Source: Ostreococcus lucimarinus CCE9901 (Eukaryota; Chlorophyta; Mamiellophyceae; Mamiellales; Bathycoccaceae). From it: a stretch of 64,000 nucleotides of DNA. Shown here one piece after another: positions 1-7,640 of the stretch (positions within the stretch are counted from its first letter, which is position 1; every line of letters begins with the position of its first letter). A program made the translations under genes and the position numbers. Under the pieces are notes generated by a model. That model searched no databases and was not told where the DNA came from. It saw nothing but the letters and a program-made list of their open reading frames with translations. Where the stretch lies: the NCBI RefSeq assembly GCF_000092065.1, contig NC_009371.1, forward strand, positions 1-64,000, written 5' to 3'.

Positions 1-134
1 CCCTAAACCCTAAACCCTAAACCCTAAACCCTAAACCCTAAACCCTAAACCCTAAACCCTAAACCCTAAACCCTAAACCCTAAACCCTAAACCCTAAACC
101 CTAAACCCTAAACCCTAAAACCCTAAACCCTAAA
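1..134. repeat. Telomeric repeat array (CCCTAAA)n, chromosome end
   Basis: Seventeen perfect CCCTAAA units run from base 1 to 119. One extra A at 120 makes a CCCTAAAA variant, and two more perfect units follow (121-134) before unique DNA. This is the Arabidopsis-type plant and green-algal telomere in C-strand orientation, so base 1 lies at or near the physical left end of a chromosome. Confidence 0.98.
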
Positions 135-267
135 CACAGATGCAAATACATGTTTCATGCGCGTACGCGAAATTCCAGCGTCGTCGACTGCCAGTGTAGT
201 GGTTTAGGTGACCCCTTTACTCGCGCTGCTTTCAGGGCGCCAAAAGCGTCATGTTCCAGAGACACTG

Positions 268-306
268 CTAACCCTAGTTTCTAACCCTAGTTTCTAACCC
301 TAGTTT
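268..306. repeat. 13-bp tandem repeat, 3 perfect copies, telomere-like core
   Basis: CTAACCCTAGTTT occurs three times head to tail at 268-280, 281-293 and 294-306. Each unit contains the degenerate telomeric core CTAACCCTA, which suggests a subtelomeric satellite or a remnant of telomere repeat. Confidence 0.9.
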
Positions 307-331
307 CCTGGGAGCCGACGCGGGACGACGA

Positions 332-492
332 CGGCGACGTGGGTGAGTCGATTTGCATTCCTACTTCAAATCTGGGTCGTTATCTATGGCTTCTTGCGTC
401 GTTCCGTCGCAAAGCAGGAGTTGCGAGAGAAGATGTCGCGCCGCGTCGCGCTGACCCGCTCGATTCGCCGCGCACGCCGCGTTATAGACAAC
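332..492 (-). repeat. 161-bp inverted repeat, telomere-proximal arm (copy of TPR gene 3' end)
   Basis: This segment is base-for-base the reverse complement of 4643-4803. In the other arm it encodes roughly the last 44 codons and stop of the TPR gene plus 29 bp of downstream spacer. The copy therefore looks derivative: a gene-end fragment inserted in inverted orientation next to the telomere. It ends 12 bp before the stop codon of the C5orf34-like gene. Confidence 0.95.
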
Positions 493-504
493 GAAAATAA
501 AGTT

Positions 505-2235
505 TCACAAATCGCTCGCGGCAAGCCACAGACGGGTTTTCGCGAGTTCGCTGGCGACGACGTCGGAACGCTCACGGTTTTCGATAGGCGCCAATCCATG
601 AGATGGCGGTTGGGGATCCGTTTGGCACGCCATCGATGCATACCAACGAAGCCATTCGTCGTTTCTCGAAACGTTCGCAGAGACGTCGACGACGGAGGGC
701 GTCGACGAGGCTGAGGCGGCGCCCTCCGTCGTGGTCGGCCAGACTTTGTTCGCAAATGCGATGGCGACGCCGACGTGCAACTTGGCCGTCACCGGCGAGG
801 CGATGCGCACTTGTACGCGTGAGCCGTCGCTGAGTACCAACGCCGCGTTGGTTCTCGTTCGATCAAAGAGCAAAATCGTGCGATCGTCAAATACACCGCG
901 CACGCGACCATCGGCGTAAGCGACGAGTTCGCCCTTCACACCGATCGCCTCGCGCTGGATTACATCCACAGACATCGCTGCAAACGCGTCGGCAACGTCG
1001 TACGCACCCTTCGTTATCGCGTCTCGACGTGCGACGCACGCACGCTCGAATCGTCTCAAACGCTCGACGACGGGAAGCAATTCGACGAACTCGTCGTCTT
1101 CAGCGATGTCCTCTAGCCCGAGTTTTCGCGAAGATGTCTGCGACGTAGTTCCTTCGCTGACAACGCCCGGCGCGACCATTACGATGAAATCGTCAGAGCA
1201 CGCCACGGCGCGTTCGTCTTGGGCAACCGCAACGCACCGCGCGTTTGCCCCCTCCCAAGCGAACATGGCGCCGTCTCCGCTACCGTCGCCGCATGCGCAC
1301 GCCCAAATCGTGCAATATGGCGTCCATTCCACCCACGGTTTCGCCTCGGCGTCGTATGTGTTCAAACCCCGCGAAGACCACCACGACTTTGGGTCCTCTC
1401 GCGACGGGTTCCACGGCGTCCCGCCGATGGCTTCACCACCGAGCAACGCGCGAGGAAGCTCGCTCACGGCATCATCAGCACCGAGTCTGTCTATATCGAC
1501 GTCGCGTTCGGCGATCGAGAACGCCCTCGCGCTTCGCAAAGCGCGAAGCGGAAACGACCATCTCTGAGGCGTCGACGCCACCTCAAATCTCGACCTCTGC
1601 CACACGTGCTCAAAATCACTCCCGCGACTGCCGATGAGCACCGGGTAAAGCACCTCAAAAATAACCCCGTGCGACGCGATGAGTCGCGCTTTGACGCTTC
1701 CGCACCGCGACTCGATGGAAAATCCTCCGTCGTCGTCGACGTTCACGCCTGCAGCTGCGTCCCACGTCGCGCTTTCAATCTTGTTCGCGTGCGCAAACGT
1801 GCGCGCGCCGTCGCCGCGCTCTTGCCGTCGCATTTCTTTCAACATCTCTGGCACGTATCTCGGGACGTCCACCAACGCGTTTCGCACCTCTAAAGCCGCG
1901 TTGACTTTGCTTCGCCATTTCGTCGTCGCGAACGCCGTCAACTGTCGCGTGGCCTTCATCGCGTCGTCTCCCTCGCGCGCGCTGAACCCGAACCCACGTT
2001 GGTCGATCACCATCGTCGAGCAATCTCTAAACGAACACTTCATCGCCGTCGCCGACGACGCGAGAGATTCCCGTCGGGAAACCAGCCGCGCTGACGACGA
2101 CGGTTCAGCGGACACTGTCGCATCTTCCCGCACGATGACGACGCGCACGAGGTCATCGGGCGCGGTCCCGGCGCCCGCATCGGTCGCGAACGACGTCTCT
2201 ACTTCGTACGTCTCGCGCGCGCGTCGTACGTCCAT
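505..2235 (-). CDS. C5orf34-like protein (DUF4524/DUF4520 type)
   Basis: The 576-aa protein resembles the poorly characterised animal C5orf34 family. The N-terminal block begins near residue 65 (MKCSFRDCSTMVIDQRG) and runs on through a helix with KVNAALEVRNAL. A middle block has RWSFPLRAL followed by ELPRALLGGEAIGG, matching the family spacing of a W-x-P-L segment and an LPRAL segment. A C-terminal block around residues 440-475 carries GELVAYADGRVRGVFDD. No transmembrane segment or catalytic motif is visible. The ATG at 2235 is chosen; Met65 is an alternative start. The family's molecular role is unclear. This is the most telomere-proximal gene, and its stop lies 12 bp from the inverted-repeat arm. 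The family call rests on motif order, not on a search. Confidence 0.7.
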   Translation of the reverse strand: MDVRRARETYEVETSFATDAGAGTAPDDLVRVVIVREDATVSAEPSSSARLVSRRESLASSATAMKCSFRDCSTMVIDQRGFGFSAREGDDAMKATRQLTAFATTKWRSKVNAALEVRNALVDVPRYVPEMLKEMRRQERGDGARTFAHANKIESATWDAAAGVNVDDDGGFSIESRCGSVKARLIASHGVIFEVLYPVLIGSRGSDFEHVWQRSRFEVASTPQRWSFPLRALRSARAFSIAERDVDIDRLGADDAVSELPRALLGGEAIGGTPWNPSREDPKSWWSSRGLNTYDAEAKPWVEWTPYCTIWACACGDGSGDGAMFAWEGANARCVAVAQDERAVACSDDFIVMVAPGVVSEGTTSQTSSRKLGLEDIAEDDEFVELLPVVERLRRFERACVARRDAITKGAYDVADAFAAMSVDVIQREAIGVKGELVAYADGRVRGVFDDRTILLFDRTRTNAALVLSDGSRVQVRIASPVTAKLHVGVAIAFANKVWPTTTEGAASASSTPSVVDVSANVSRNDEWLRWYASMACQTDPQPPSHGLAPIENRERSDVVASELAKTRLWLAASDL

Positions 2236-2328
2236 CTCGATGCGCGTGCGAGGCGCGCGTCGTTGTGTGTCACAGAGTTTTGAATATTCGACAAATTTCT
2301 CTACTTCGCGAAGGCCACGCGACAGTTG

Positions 2329-2393
2329 ACGGCTATTTGTTCTTCGGACGATCTACGTCGCGAACGCTACGGCTATTTGTTCTTCGAACGATC
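2329..2393. repeat. 25-bp direct repeat, 40-bp spacing, across a gene 3' end
   Basis: ACGGCTATTTGTTCTTCG followed by R-ACGATC occurs at 2329-2353 and 2369-2393 with one mismatch (G/A). The second copy lies inside the last codons of the reductase gene. The first is immediately past its stop. It looks like a small tandem duplication of the coding end. Confidence 0.85.
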
Positions 2394-3345
2394 GAGGCGC
2401 CCAGTCTTGACAAATTTCTCGCACGAGCGCGCGCGAATCCATGGAAATGTCTGGAGGCGCGGCGACTCCTCGAAGCGCCTTGGCCTCGGCGCACGACGCG
2501 ACGGCAATTTTTGACTTGAACACCTGTTCCATCGCCGCGTCGCCTTTGGCTAAGAATTCCGCCACGCCGTTCGCCATGTCGACTCTGCTCACGCGATCTG
2601 GTCCGCCCATGTTATACACCCGGCGATCGGGCAAATCATCGTGGCGCTGAAGCAACGTGCGCACGACTCGAACTATGTCGAAGACGCAAATCGGCGAACG
2701 GAACTCGTCGTCGTAAAACGTCGTCGGCGTCTCCTTGGCGAAGCTTGATGCGATGAAATCTAGAAACAACGTTCGCTCTACGTCCGTTAACGGCGCTTTG
2801 GGTCCCGTGATGATACTCGAACGCAGAACGATCGACCGCGGATAGTCCTTCGCGAGCGTCTCTTCGCAAAACACCTTGCTCGCGCCGTAGGCGTTCACTG
2901 GAGCGCACGCCGTGCTCTCGTCGCTCAACGCCCGTTCGCCGTCATAGACGTGATCCGTCGAAAGTTGTATCCACAGCGGCGCTTGTTTGCCGCGAGACTG
3001 CGCGATGGATGAAATCGCGCTCCACAACGCTCTCGGCGCGTTCGCTCGGCGCGCGAGTTCGGGCGCCGCTTCGCACTGCCCCGGCGACGACATCGCCGCG
3101 CAGTTAATAACGCCGCGCAAGTCGAGGCCTTCGGCCATGAGCGCTCGCGCCGCTTCTTCGCAGCTCTCTTCGCAGTTGAAATCACACTTCACGCGCACCA
3201 TTCGTGCGTCGCAACCGTCGTCGCCACCACTTCTTCTCGACGTCGTGAAAACTACATCGCACGCCTCGGTCGCCGCGATGAATTCGCGCGCGACGAATTG
3301 GGCCAGGTAGCCGTCGATCCCTAGCACGCACACCGCGGTTTTCAT
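2353..3345 (-). CDS. RmlD / MAT2B-like NAD(P)-binding short-chain reductase
   Basis: The 330-aa protein is an extended short-chain dehydrogenase/reductase of the dTDP-4-dehydrorhamnose reductase (RmlD) and MAT2B type. The cofactor loop is at residues 8-14 (LGIDGYLA), an NCAAMSSP strand-loop at about 81-88, an active-site STDHVYDG at 129-136 and the catalytic YGASK at 153-157. The substrate-binding half contains RSPICVFDIV and YNMGG. The ATG at 3345 is preferred over the longer frame starting at 3621, because the glycine loop then starts at residue 8 and a 100-bp divergent spacer remains before the TPR gene. The substrate cannot be told: it could be nucleotide-sugar reduction or a MAT2B-like regulatory role. 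The last codons overlap a 25-bp direct repeat. Confidence 0.8.
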   Translation of the reverse strand: MKTAVCVLGIDGYLAQFVAREFIAATEACDVVFTTSRRSGGDDGCDARMVRVKCDFNCEESCEEAARALMAEGLDLRGVINCAAMSSPGQCEAAPELARRANAPRALWSAISSIAQSRGKQAPLWIQLSTDHVYDGERALSDESTACAPVNAYGASKVFCEETLAKDYPRSIVLRSSIITGPKAPLTDVERTLFLDFIASSFAKETPTTFYDDEFRSPICVFDIVRVVRTLLQRHDDLPDRRVYNMGGPDRVSRVDMANGVAEFLAKGDAAMEQVFKSKIAVASCAEAKALRGVAAPPDISMDSRALVREICQDWAPRSFEEQIAVAFAT

Positions 3346-3445
3346 CCCACGCGCTTTTCGACGACGACGCGCGGCGACGAGTGCGACGTTCGCTCGTTCG
3401 TTCCTTGGTTCTGTCGTCAGAGGTGCGCTCGTCAACGCGCTCGCG

Positions 3446-4774
3446 ATGGCCGGTGGATACGTCCCCCCGCACGCGCGACGCGGGAAGAATGCGTCGAGTA
3501 GCGCGTCGACGACGATCGCCTCGCCGACGCTCGATGCTTTCGAGCGCGAGCTGCGCGCGGCGTCTAAACGCATTTCACGGGCCGAAACCGCTGAAGAAGG
3601 ATTGGCGCTGTACGCGCGCACGCTGGAGAATTTACGCGCGTTCGTGGCGAGTTCGAGTCAGGACGAACGTGGTGACGAAGCGCGCGTGAGCCTAGCGAAC
3701 GCCGCGCTCGAGTACGCGGGCGAAATCATGCGAGTCGAACGTCGAAAAGCGTTGAGCACGACGACGCGCGCTGACGAGGCTCGCACAAAAGAGCGGGCGA
3801 TTTCATGCGCGCAAGATGCCCTACGAGCGTTCGAAGGTTTAAGTGGTTCGCCATTAGAGAAGGCGAACGGTGTCGCCACCGCGCTTTCACGAATCGTCGA
3901 GCTTGGGGGCGGCGGTGACAACGCCGCAGAGGTTTCGGCGACGCTGGCTCGAGCCGTGGAAATGTACGATTACTGCGCGACATCAATAGAGAATAGTCAA
4001 GCGCACGAAGACGTCATGCCAGCGCTTTGGAATTGCGCGGACGCACGACTCAAAGTCGCCGAACATCGAGCGGAGACGGGAGACGTAGATGGTGCTTCGA
4101 CGTCTTACAGAGAATCATTCTCCTTATACGAGCGCGCATGCGGGTTTTGCGACGCAAATCGGGGCGACGACTTGAGCGGACTACTGTACGATTGGGGTTG
4201 CAGCTTGACGAGCTACGCGCTGTTCTTGGCACAAAGTTTAGATGCGTCGGAAGACGCAGTCAGAATCGCTGACGCTGCGGTTGAAAAATTGCGCGCTGCG
4301 GGGCAATTTGCAATCGGCGACGTCGGCGCACTAAACGCGCTCGGCGACGCATACCAAACGAAGGCAGAAATTTTGTCCCGGTTTGATGATGCAGCGCCCG
4401 CCGTCGACAGTTTACGTCTTGCGATTTGCGAAGCGTACGACGTCGCGCTGAAATTGAACAGCACTGAGTTGAACAGCACCATCGGCCGCGGAGAAGCACA
4501 CATGGCGCTCGCGGCTTTGTTTCGTCGAAGCGGCGATCACGCCAGAGCTGATGAAGCCTCTGACACGGCTTGGAAAGCTTACGACAAGGCGCTCAAGCTC
4601 GGTGATAAGAATGATCCAGGAACGTGCGAAGAACGATTCGAAGTTGTCTATAACGCGGCGTGCGCGGCGAATCGAGCGGGTCAGCGCGACGCGGCGCGAC
4701 ATCTTCTCTCGCAACTCCTGCTTTGCGACGGAACGACGCAAGAAGCCATAGATAACGACCCAGATTTGAAGTAG
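3446..4774 (+). CDS. TPR-like helical repeat protein with N-terminal YVPPHAR motif
   Basis: The 442-aa protein is rich in Ala and helices, with degenerate tetratricopeptide-like pairs throughout. The clearest are LNALGDAYQTKAEILSR, EAHMALAALFRRSGDHARA and VYNAACAANRAGQRDAARHL. The N-terminus reads GGYVPPHARRG, similar to the YVPPHLR motif of some RNA-binding and translation-linked proteins. No signal peptide or membrane segment is seen. The ATG at 3446 is 100 bp from the divergent reductase start. The last roughly 44 codons and the stop are duplicated in inverted orientation beside the telomere. Function is unknown; a scaffold role is an inference from the fold. Confidence 0.75.
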   Translation: MAGGYVPPHARRGKNASSSASTTIASPTLDAFERELRAASKRISRAETAEEGLALYARTLENLRAFVASSSQDERGDEARVSLANAALEYAGEIMRVERRKALSTTTRADEARTKERAISCAQDALRAFEGLSGSPLEKANGVATALSRIVELGGGGDNAAEVSATLARAVEMYDYCATSIENSQAHEDVMPALWNCADARLKVAEHRAETGDVDGASTSYRESFSLYERACGFCDANRGDDLSGLLYDWGCSLTSYALFLAQSLDASEDAVRIADAAVEKLRAAGQFAIGDVGALNALGDAYQTKAEILSRFDDAAPAVDSLRLAICEAYDVALKLNSTELNSTIGRGEAHMALAALFRRSGDHARADEASDTAWKAYDKALKLGDKNDPGTCEERFEVVYNAACAANRAGQRDAARHLLSQLLLCDGTTQEAIDNDPDLK

Positions 4775-4803
4775 GAATGCAAATCGACTCACCCACGTCG
4801 CCG
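4643..4803 (+). repeat. 161-bp inverted repeat, internal arm (3' end of TPR gene)
   Basis: This arm is identical over 161 of 161 bases to the reverse complement of 332-492. It covers the C-terminal coding part and stop codon (4774) of the TPR gene and part of the short spacer before the cupin gene. The arms are about 4.15 kb apart and face each other. Confidence 0.95.
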
Positions 4804-4895
4804 CCGCCGTACCTTGAGTGTCGGTTGTAACGGAAAATGTCTCGGCGCGCTCGCACGCTCGCGCTGCCTCACTCACTGCCGCCACCGAAGCCGAC

Positions 4896-5327
4896 ATGTC
4901 GCGCGAGTTTATGTTTGAGAATGAGTTTGCCATTTGTTGGAAGACGACGGTGCTTCCGAACGTACCGTTGAAGATGCATCGACACGATCGGGCGCGAACG
5001 ATCGTCGCGCTTCAGGGCGGCGTGCTTAAACGCATCGATGAAGATGGCTCGCGCAAGGATTTGGTGTTTGAGACTGGAAAGGCGTACTGGTACGACGCCG
5101 ACCCGCCGGATAATTTGCACGCCGACGCGAATGAAGGCGCAGAGCCCGTCGTGGTCGTCGTAACGGAGTTTAAAACGGAAGAGGATAGAAATGGAACGAG
5201 AGATGCGCGCGCTGAATGCGGGTGCGGTGTCGCGGGGGGCGCGTGCGACTGCCGGTCAAAAATTGGTCCACCGTTCGTAATCCCGGGCTGGGAGCCGCCG
5301 ACAAAAAAGAAAGAAACGAGCGCTTGA
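4896..5327 (+). CDS. Small single-domain cupin protein
   Basis: The 143-aa protein has a cupin barrel signature: PLKMHRHDRARTIVALQGG (first motif with candidate metal-binding His residues) and then GKAYWYDADPPDNLHAD. The C-terminal tail is Cys-rich (AECGCGVAGGACDC) and may bind a metal or form disulfides. The first in-frame ATG is 4896; the frame is open upstream only from a GTG. The gene starts 121 bp after the TPR stop on the same strand, and the upstream region includes part of the 161-bp inverted repeat. Substrate is unknown. Confidence 0.7.
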   Translation: MSREFMFENEFAICWKTTVLPNVPLKMHRHDRARTIVALQGGVLKRIDEDGSRKDLVFETGKAYWYDADPPDNLHADANEGAEPVVVVVTEFKTEEDRNGTRDARAECGCGVAGGACDCRSKIGPPFVIPGWEPPTKKKETSA

Positions 5328-5361
5328 ACGGTGTTTCTTGTCTCAGAATTAGTGCTAGCGT

Positions 5362-6849
5362 TTAATTAGAATTGTCACACATGCTCAGCTGACGAGCAAC
5401 CGCACTACGCGCCGCTTCGATGGCTTCTTGTTCCCTACAAAGGACGTACGCAGCAGCCTTGAATCCGACCAGAGTATCGCCTTCGCGAAGATTTCCGAGT
5501 GTTTCGCGCGCCTTGACTACCAGGTCGTCGCACGCTCGAGTGGACGCCGAGTCGAGCAGGTGCGAAAACGTTCGGAGCACGACGTTTTTGACGTCCTGCT
5601 CGTTGTATTCCAAGAAGCATTCACCGAAAAACATGGCGTTCTCTCCGACACCGACGACACTGTCGACTCGTAATAATGCAGCCTTAGGGTCGATGAAGCT
5701 GATATCATCATCCTCCGCTTTCGCGTGCATTTGAAATCCGATTTCGCTCGCCGCACGAAGGAAGTCTTCCCCGCTGAATTCAACAAAGTTTGTCCGCGAA
5801 CTTTGAACGTCGACGAAGCCATAATTTACGAATAAATCTTCGTCGCTCAAATTCGACCCGTATGAATCAAAAACTTGTTCGCCGCACGCGTACGCTTTAT
5901 GCGCTCGAAGCGTCGCTGTTTGCGATAGCGTGTCGTAAGTCAAAATCGCTTCATCGCCCGCATCCGAAGAGTGGTTCAAGCCGTCGGCCCAAGGAACGAG
6001 TGCCATGACTGAAAATTCGTCATCTTCACCGCTATCACCTCCACTGCCTTCCCAACAGTCTGCGTCTAAATCATTCAGGGTTTCTAACAGCGCATCATCG
6101 CGCACTTCGCGCAAACATTCTTCGTCGTCGAGCTCGTTCAGTCGAAACGCTCGGGAGATGACTATCGAGACCGCCCATCTAACGTGTCGCATCGAAGGCC
6201 AGTTCTCATCGTCGATGTTCAATTCATCGACAATCGAGCGAAAAAGGCGTGTGTCTTCTTCGCACGCGCGTATGAGACCTCTCAAGCGCGCGCCGGCGTG
6301 CGTCGAATTCGCCGGCAGATGCTGTTCGACGTCTTCGTCGCGCCAAAGTAAAGGATGCCACCGACCGTCATCCTCGGGAAGCGTGTCTAAATAAGGCTTC
6401 CATCTCGATGTGGTGTCTTTCAACCGCCACTCGCGCAACAGCGACACCGTCAAGAGTTGAAACGAACTCAAACCGCGCGCTCGAGCTCGCTCGAACGCCG
6501 CGTCTCCAAGCGCCGAGCGCGCGTCGAGCATGGCGTCGCGAGGAATCGCCACGATCACGTCGCCTCGCGCGATGCCATCATCGCACACACACGTCGCACG
6601 CACCCCGTAGCCATCGTCCCCAGGCGGTCGCTCGAGCGTTAACGCGAGCGCGTCGAAAGCGAATCGGTTGCGCAACCAACTCGCGAGGCGCGTTTCCGGC
6701 GAGCCCGACGCGGACGCCGACGCCGACGCGCGCGCTCTCGATCGAGCATTCCAACCAGCTCTCGATCGAGCATTCCAATCATCACGATCGCCCCGAACGA
6801 GCGCGCGAGTCACGCGAACCGCGTTCGCGTTCGCGTTCGCGTTCGTCAT
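5362..6849 (-). CDS. SET-domain lysine methyltransferase, SETD3 / Rubisco-LSMT type
   Basis: The 495-aa protein has a split SET domain of the SETD3/SETD6/Rubisco large-subunit methyltransferase class. It shows ATCVCDDGIARGDVIVAIPR near the N-terminus, a helical insertion, then the core LVPWADGLNHSSD, ILTYDTLSQTATLRAHKAY and DSYGSNLSDEDLFVNYGFVD with the catalytic Tyr region. The C-terminal part resembles the Rubisco-LSMT substrate-binding domain. The N-terminal roughly 50 residues are simple (Asn-Ala and Ala-Ser runs) and could act as a targeting peptide. The ATG at 6849 is chosen because upstream frame to 7107 is low-complexity and collides with the divergent peroxiredoxin gene. The substrate (Rubisco, aldolase, actin or other) is not determined. 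Confidence 0.85.
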   Translation of the reverse strand: MTNANANANAVRVTRALVRGDRDDWNARSRAGWNARSRARASASASASGSPETRLASWLRNRFAFDALALTLERPPGDDGYGVRATCVCDDGIARGDVIVAIPRDAMLDARSALGDAAFERARARGLSSFQLLTVSLLREWRLKDTTSRWKPYLDTLPEDDGRWHPLLWRDEDVEQHLPANSTHAGARLRGLIRACEEDTRLFRSIVDELNIDDENWPSMRHVRWAVSIVISRAFRLNELDDEECLREVRDDALLETLNDLDADCWEGSGGDSGEDDEFSVMALVPWADGLNHSSDAGDEAILTYDTLSQTATLRAHKAYACGEQVFDSYGSNLSDEDLFVNYGFVDVQSSRTNFVEFSGEDFLRAASEIGFQMHAKAEDDDISFIDPKAALLRVDSVVGVGENAMFFGECFLEYNEQDVKNVVLRTFSHLLDSASTRACDDLVVKARETLGNLREGDTLVGFKAAAYVLCREQEAIEAARSAVARQLSMCDNSN

Positions 6850-6912
6850 CGCGAGCGCGTCACTGCCGACACCGCAGTGCAGCGCGCGACGAGCTCGCGA
6901 ACCGACAGCGCG

Positions 6913-7602
6913 ATGCACGCGGCGATGACGAAGACGGCGACGGTGACGATGGCGATGACGCGGATGCCGGCGAACACGAAGCGCGCTGACGCCCGTCGCG
7001 TGCGCGCGAGCGCCGTGCACCGTAACGAAGTCGACGTGGAACTCGATCGACGATCGATGCTGTTGGCGAGCGCGTTCGCCGCGTCGACAACGCTCGGAGG
7101 CGCTCAAAACGCGCTCGCAGCGGTGGATGTCGGCTCAAAGGCGCCGGAGTTTACGCTGCCGGGCACTGCTGGCGACTCTGTGACGCTTTCGGACGCATTG
7201 AAGGCTAACGACTACGTCGTCCTATACTTTTACAACCAAGATGGCTCGCCTGGTTGTAGCATCGAAGCGCAGCGCTTTGAAAGCGCGATCCCGCAATTCA
7301 CCGCCAAGAAGGCGCGCGTACTGGGTGTCTCCATGGACTCTCTCGAGAAGCACGAAGAGTTTTGCGATTCCAAGGGGCTCAAATCGTTCACCCTGTTGAG
7401 CGATAACGACGGCCGAGTCAGCGAGGCGTACGGAGCGGATTTGAAGATTCCCATTTTCGGTCGATTCAGCGATCGCCAAACGTTCTTGATCAAGAATGAC
7501 GGCACGATCGTCAACCACTGGCTCGAGCGCGATTCGTCGATGGCGTCGGTGAAGACGACTGCACACGTCGACCAAATTCTCGCCGCCATCGAAGCCGCGT
7601 AA
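6913..7602 (+). CDS. Peroxiredoxin Q-like protein, predicted thylakoid lumen, lacks usual resolving Cys
   Basis: The 229-aa protein is an AhpC/TSA-fold peroxiredoxin of the PrxQ/BCP branch. The mature domain starts VGSKAPEFTLPG. The peroxidatic Cys is Cys115 in SPGCSIEAQRF. PrxQ proteins normally have C-x4-C here, but position 120 is Gln, so the usual resolving cysteine is missing. The N-terminus looks bipartite: a basic transit-like stretch, then a twin-arginine segment DRRSMLLASAF with a hydrophobic core ending ALA at 67-69. That is typical of Tat-routed thylakoid-lumen proteins. The first in-frame ATG is 6913, 63 bp from the divergent SET gene start. It probably reduces peroxides or lipid hydroperoxides. 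Confidence 0.88.
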   Translation: MHAAMTKTATVTMAMTRMPANTKRADARRVRASAVHRNEVDVELDRRSMLLASAFAASTTLGGAQNALAAVDVGSKAPEFTLPGTAGDSVTLSDALKANDYVVLYFYNQDGSPGCSIEAQRFESAIPQFTAKKARVLGVSMDSLEKHEEFCDSKGLKSFTLLSDNDGRVSEAYGADLKIPIFGRFSDRQTFLIKNDGTIVNHWLERDSSMASVKTTAHVDQILAAIEAA

Positions 7603-7640
7603 GTGAGATGCATAAATATTACAAACTCAAACACATCGCA

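Larger units (their letters stand above)
135..504. other. Subtelomeric region without an intact gene
   Basis: Between the telomere and the stop codon of the first gene there is no intact gene. The stretch holds unique sequence (135-267), a 13-bp tandem repeat (268-306) and an inverted copy of the 3' end of the TPR gene (332-492). Open frames here, such as 343-714 on the plus strand, exist only because that fragment is read antisense. Confidence 0.8.

Noticed and set aside
343-714. 123-codon frame beside the telomere
   Set aside because: It is the antisense reading of the duplicated TPR-gene fragment running into the 3' end of the C5orf34-like gene.
4837-5000. ATG at 4837 as start of the cupin gene
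   Set aside because: It is in a different frame and reaches a stop soon after; the cupin frame first has an ATG at 4896.
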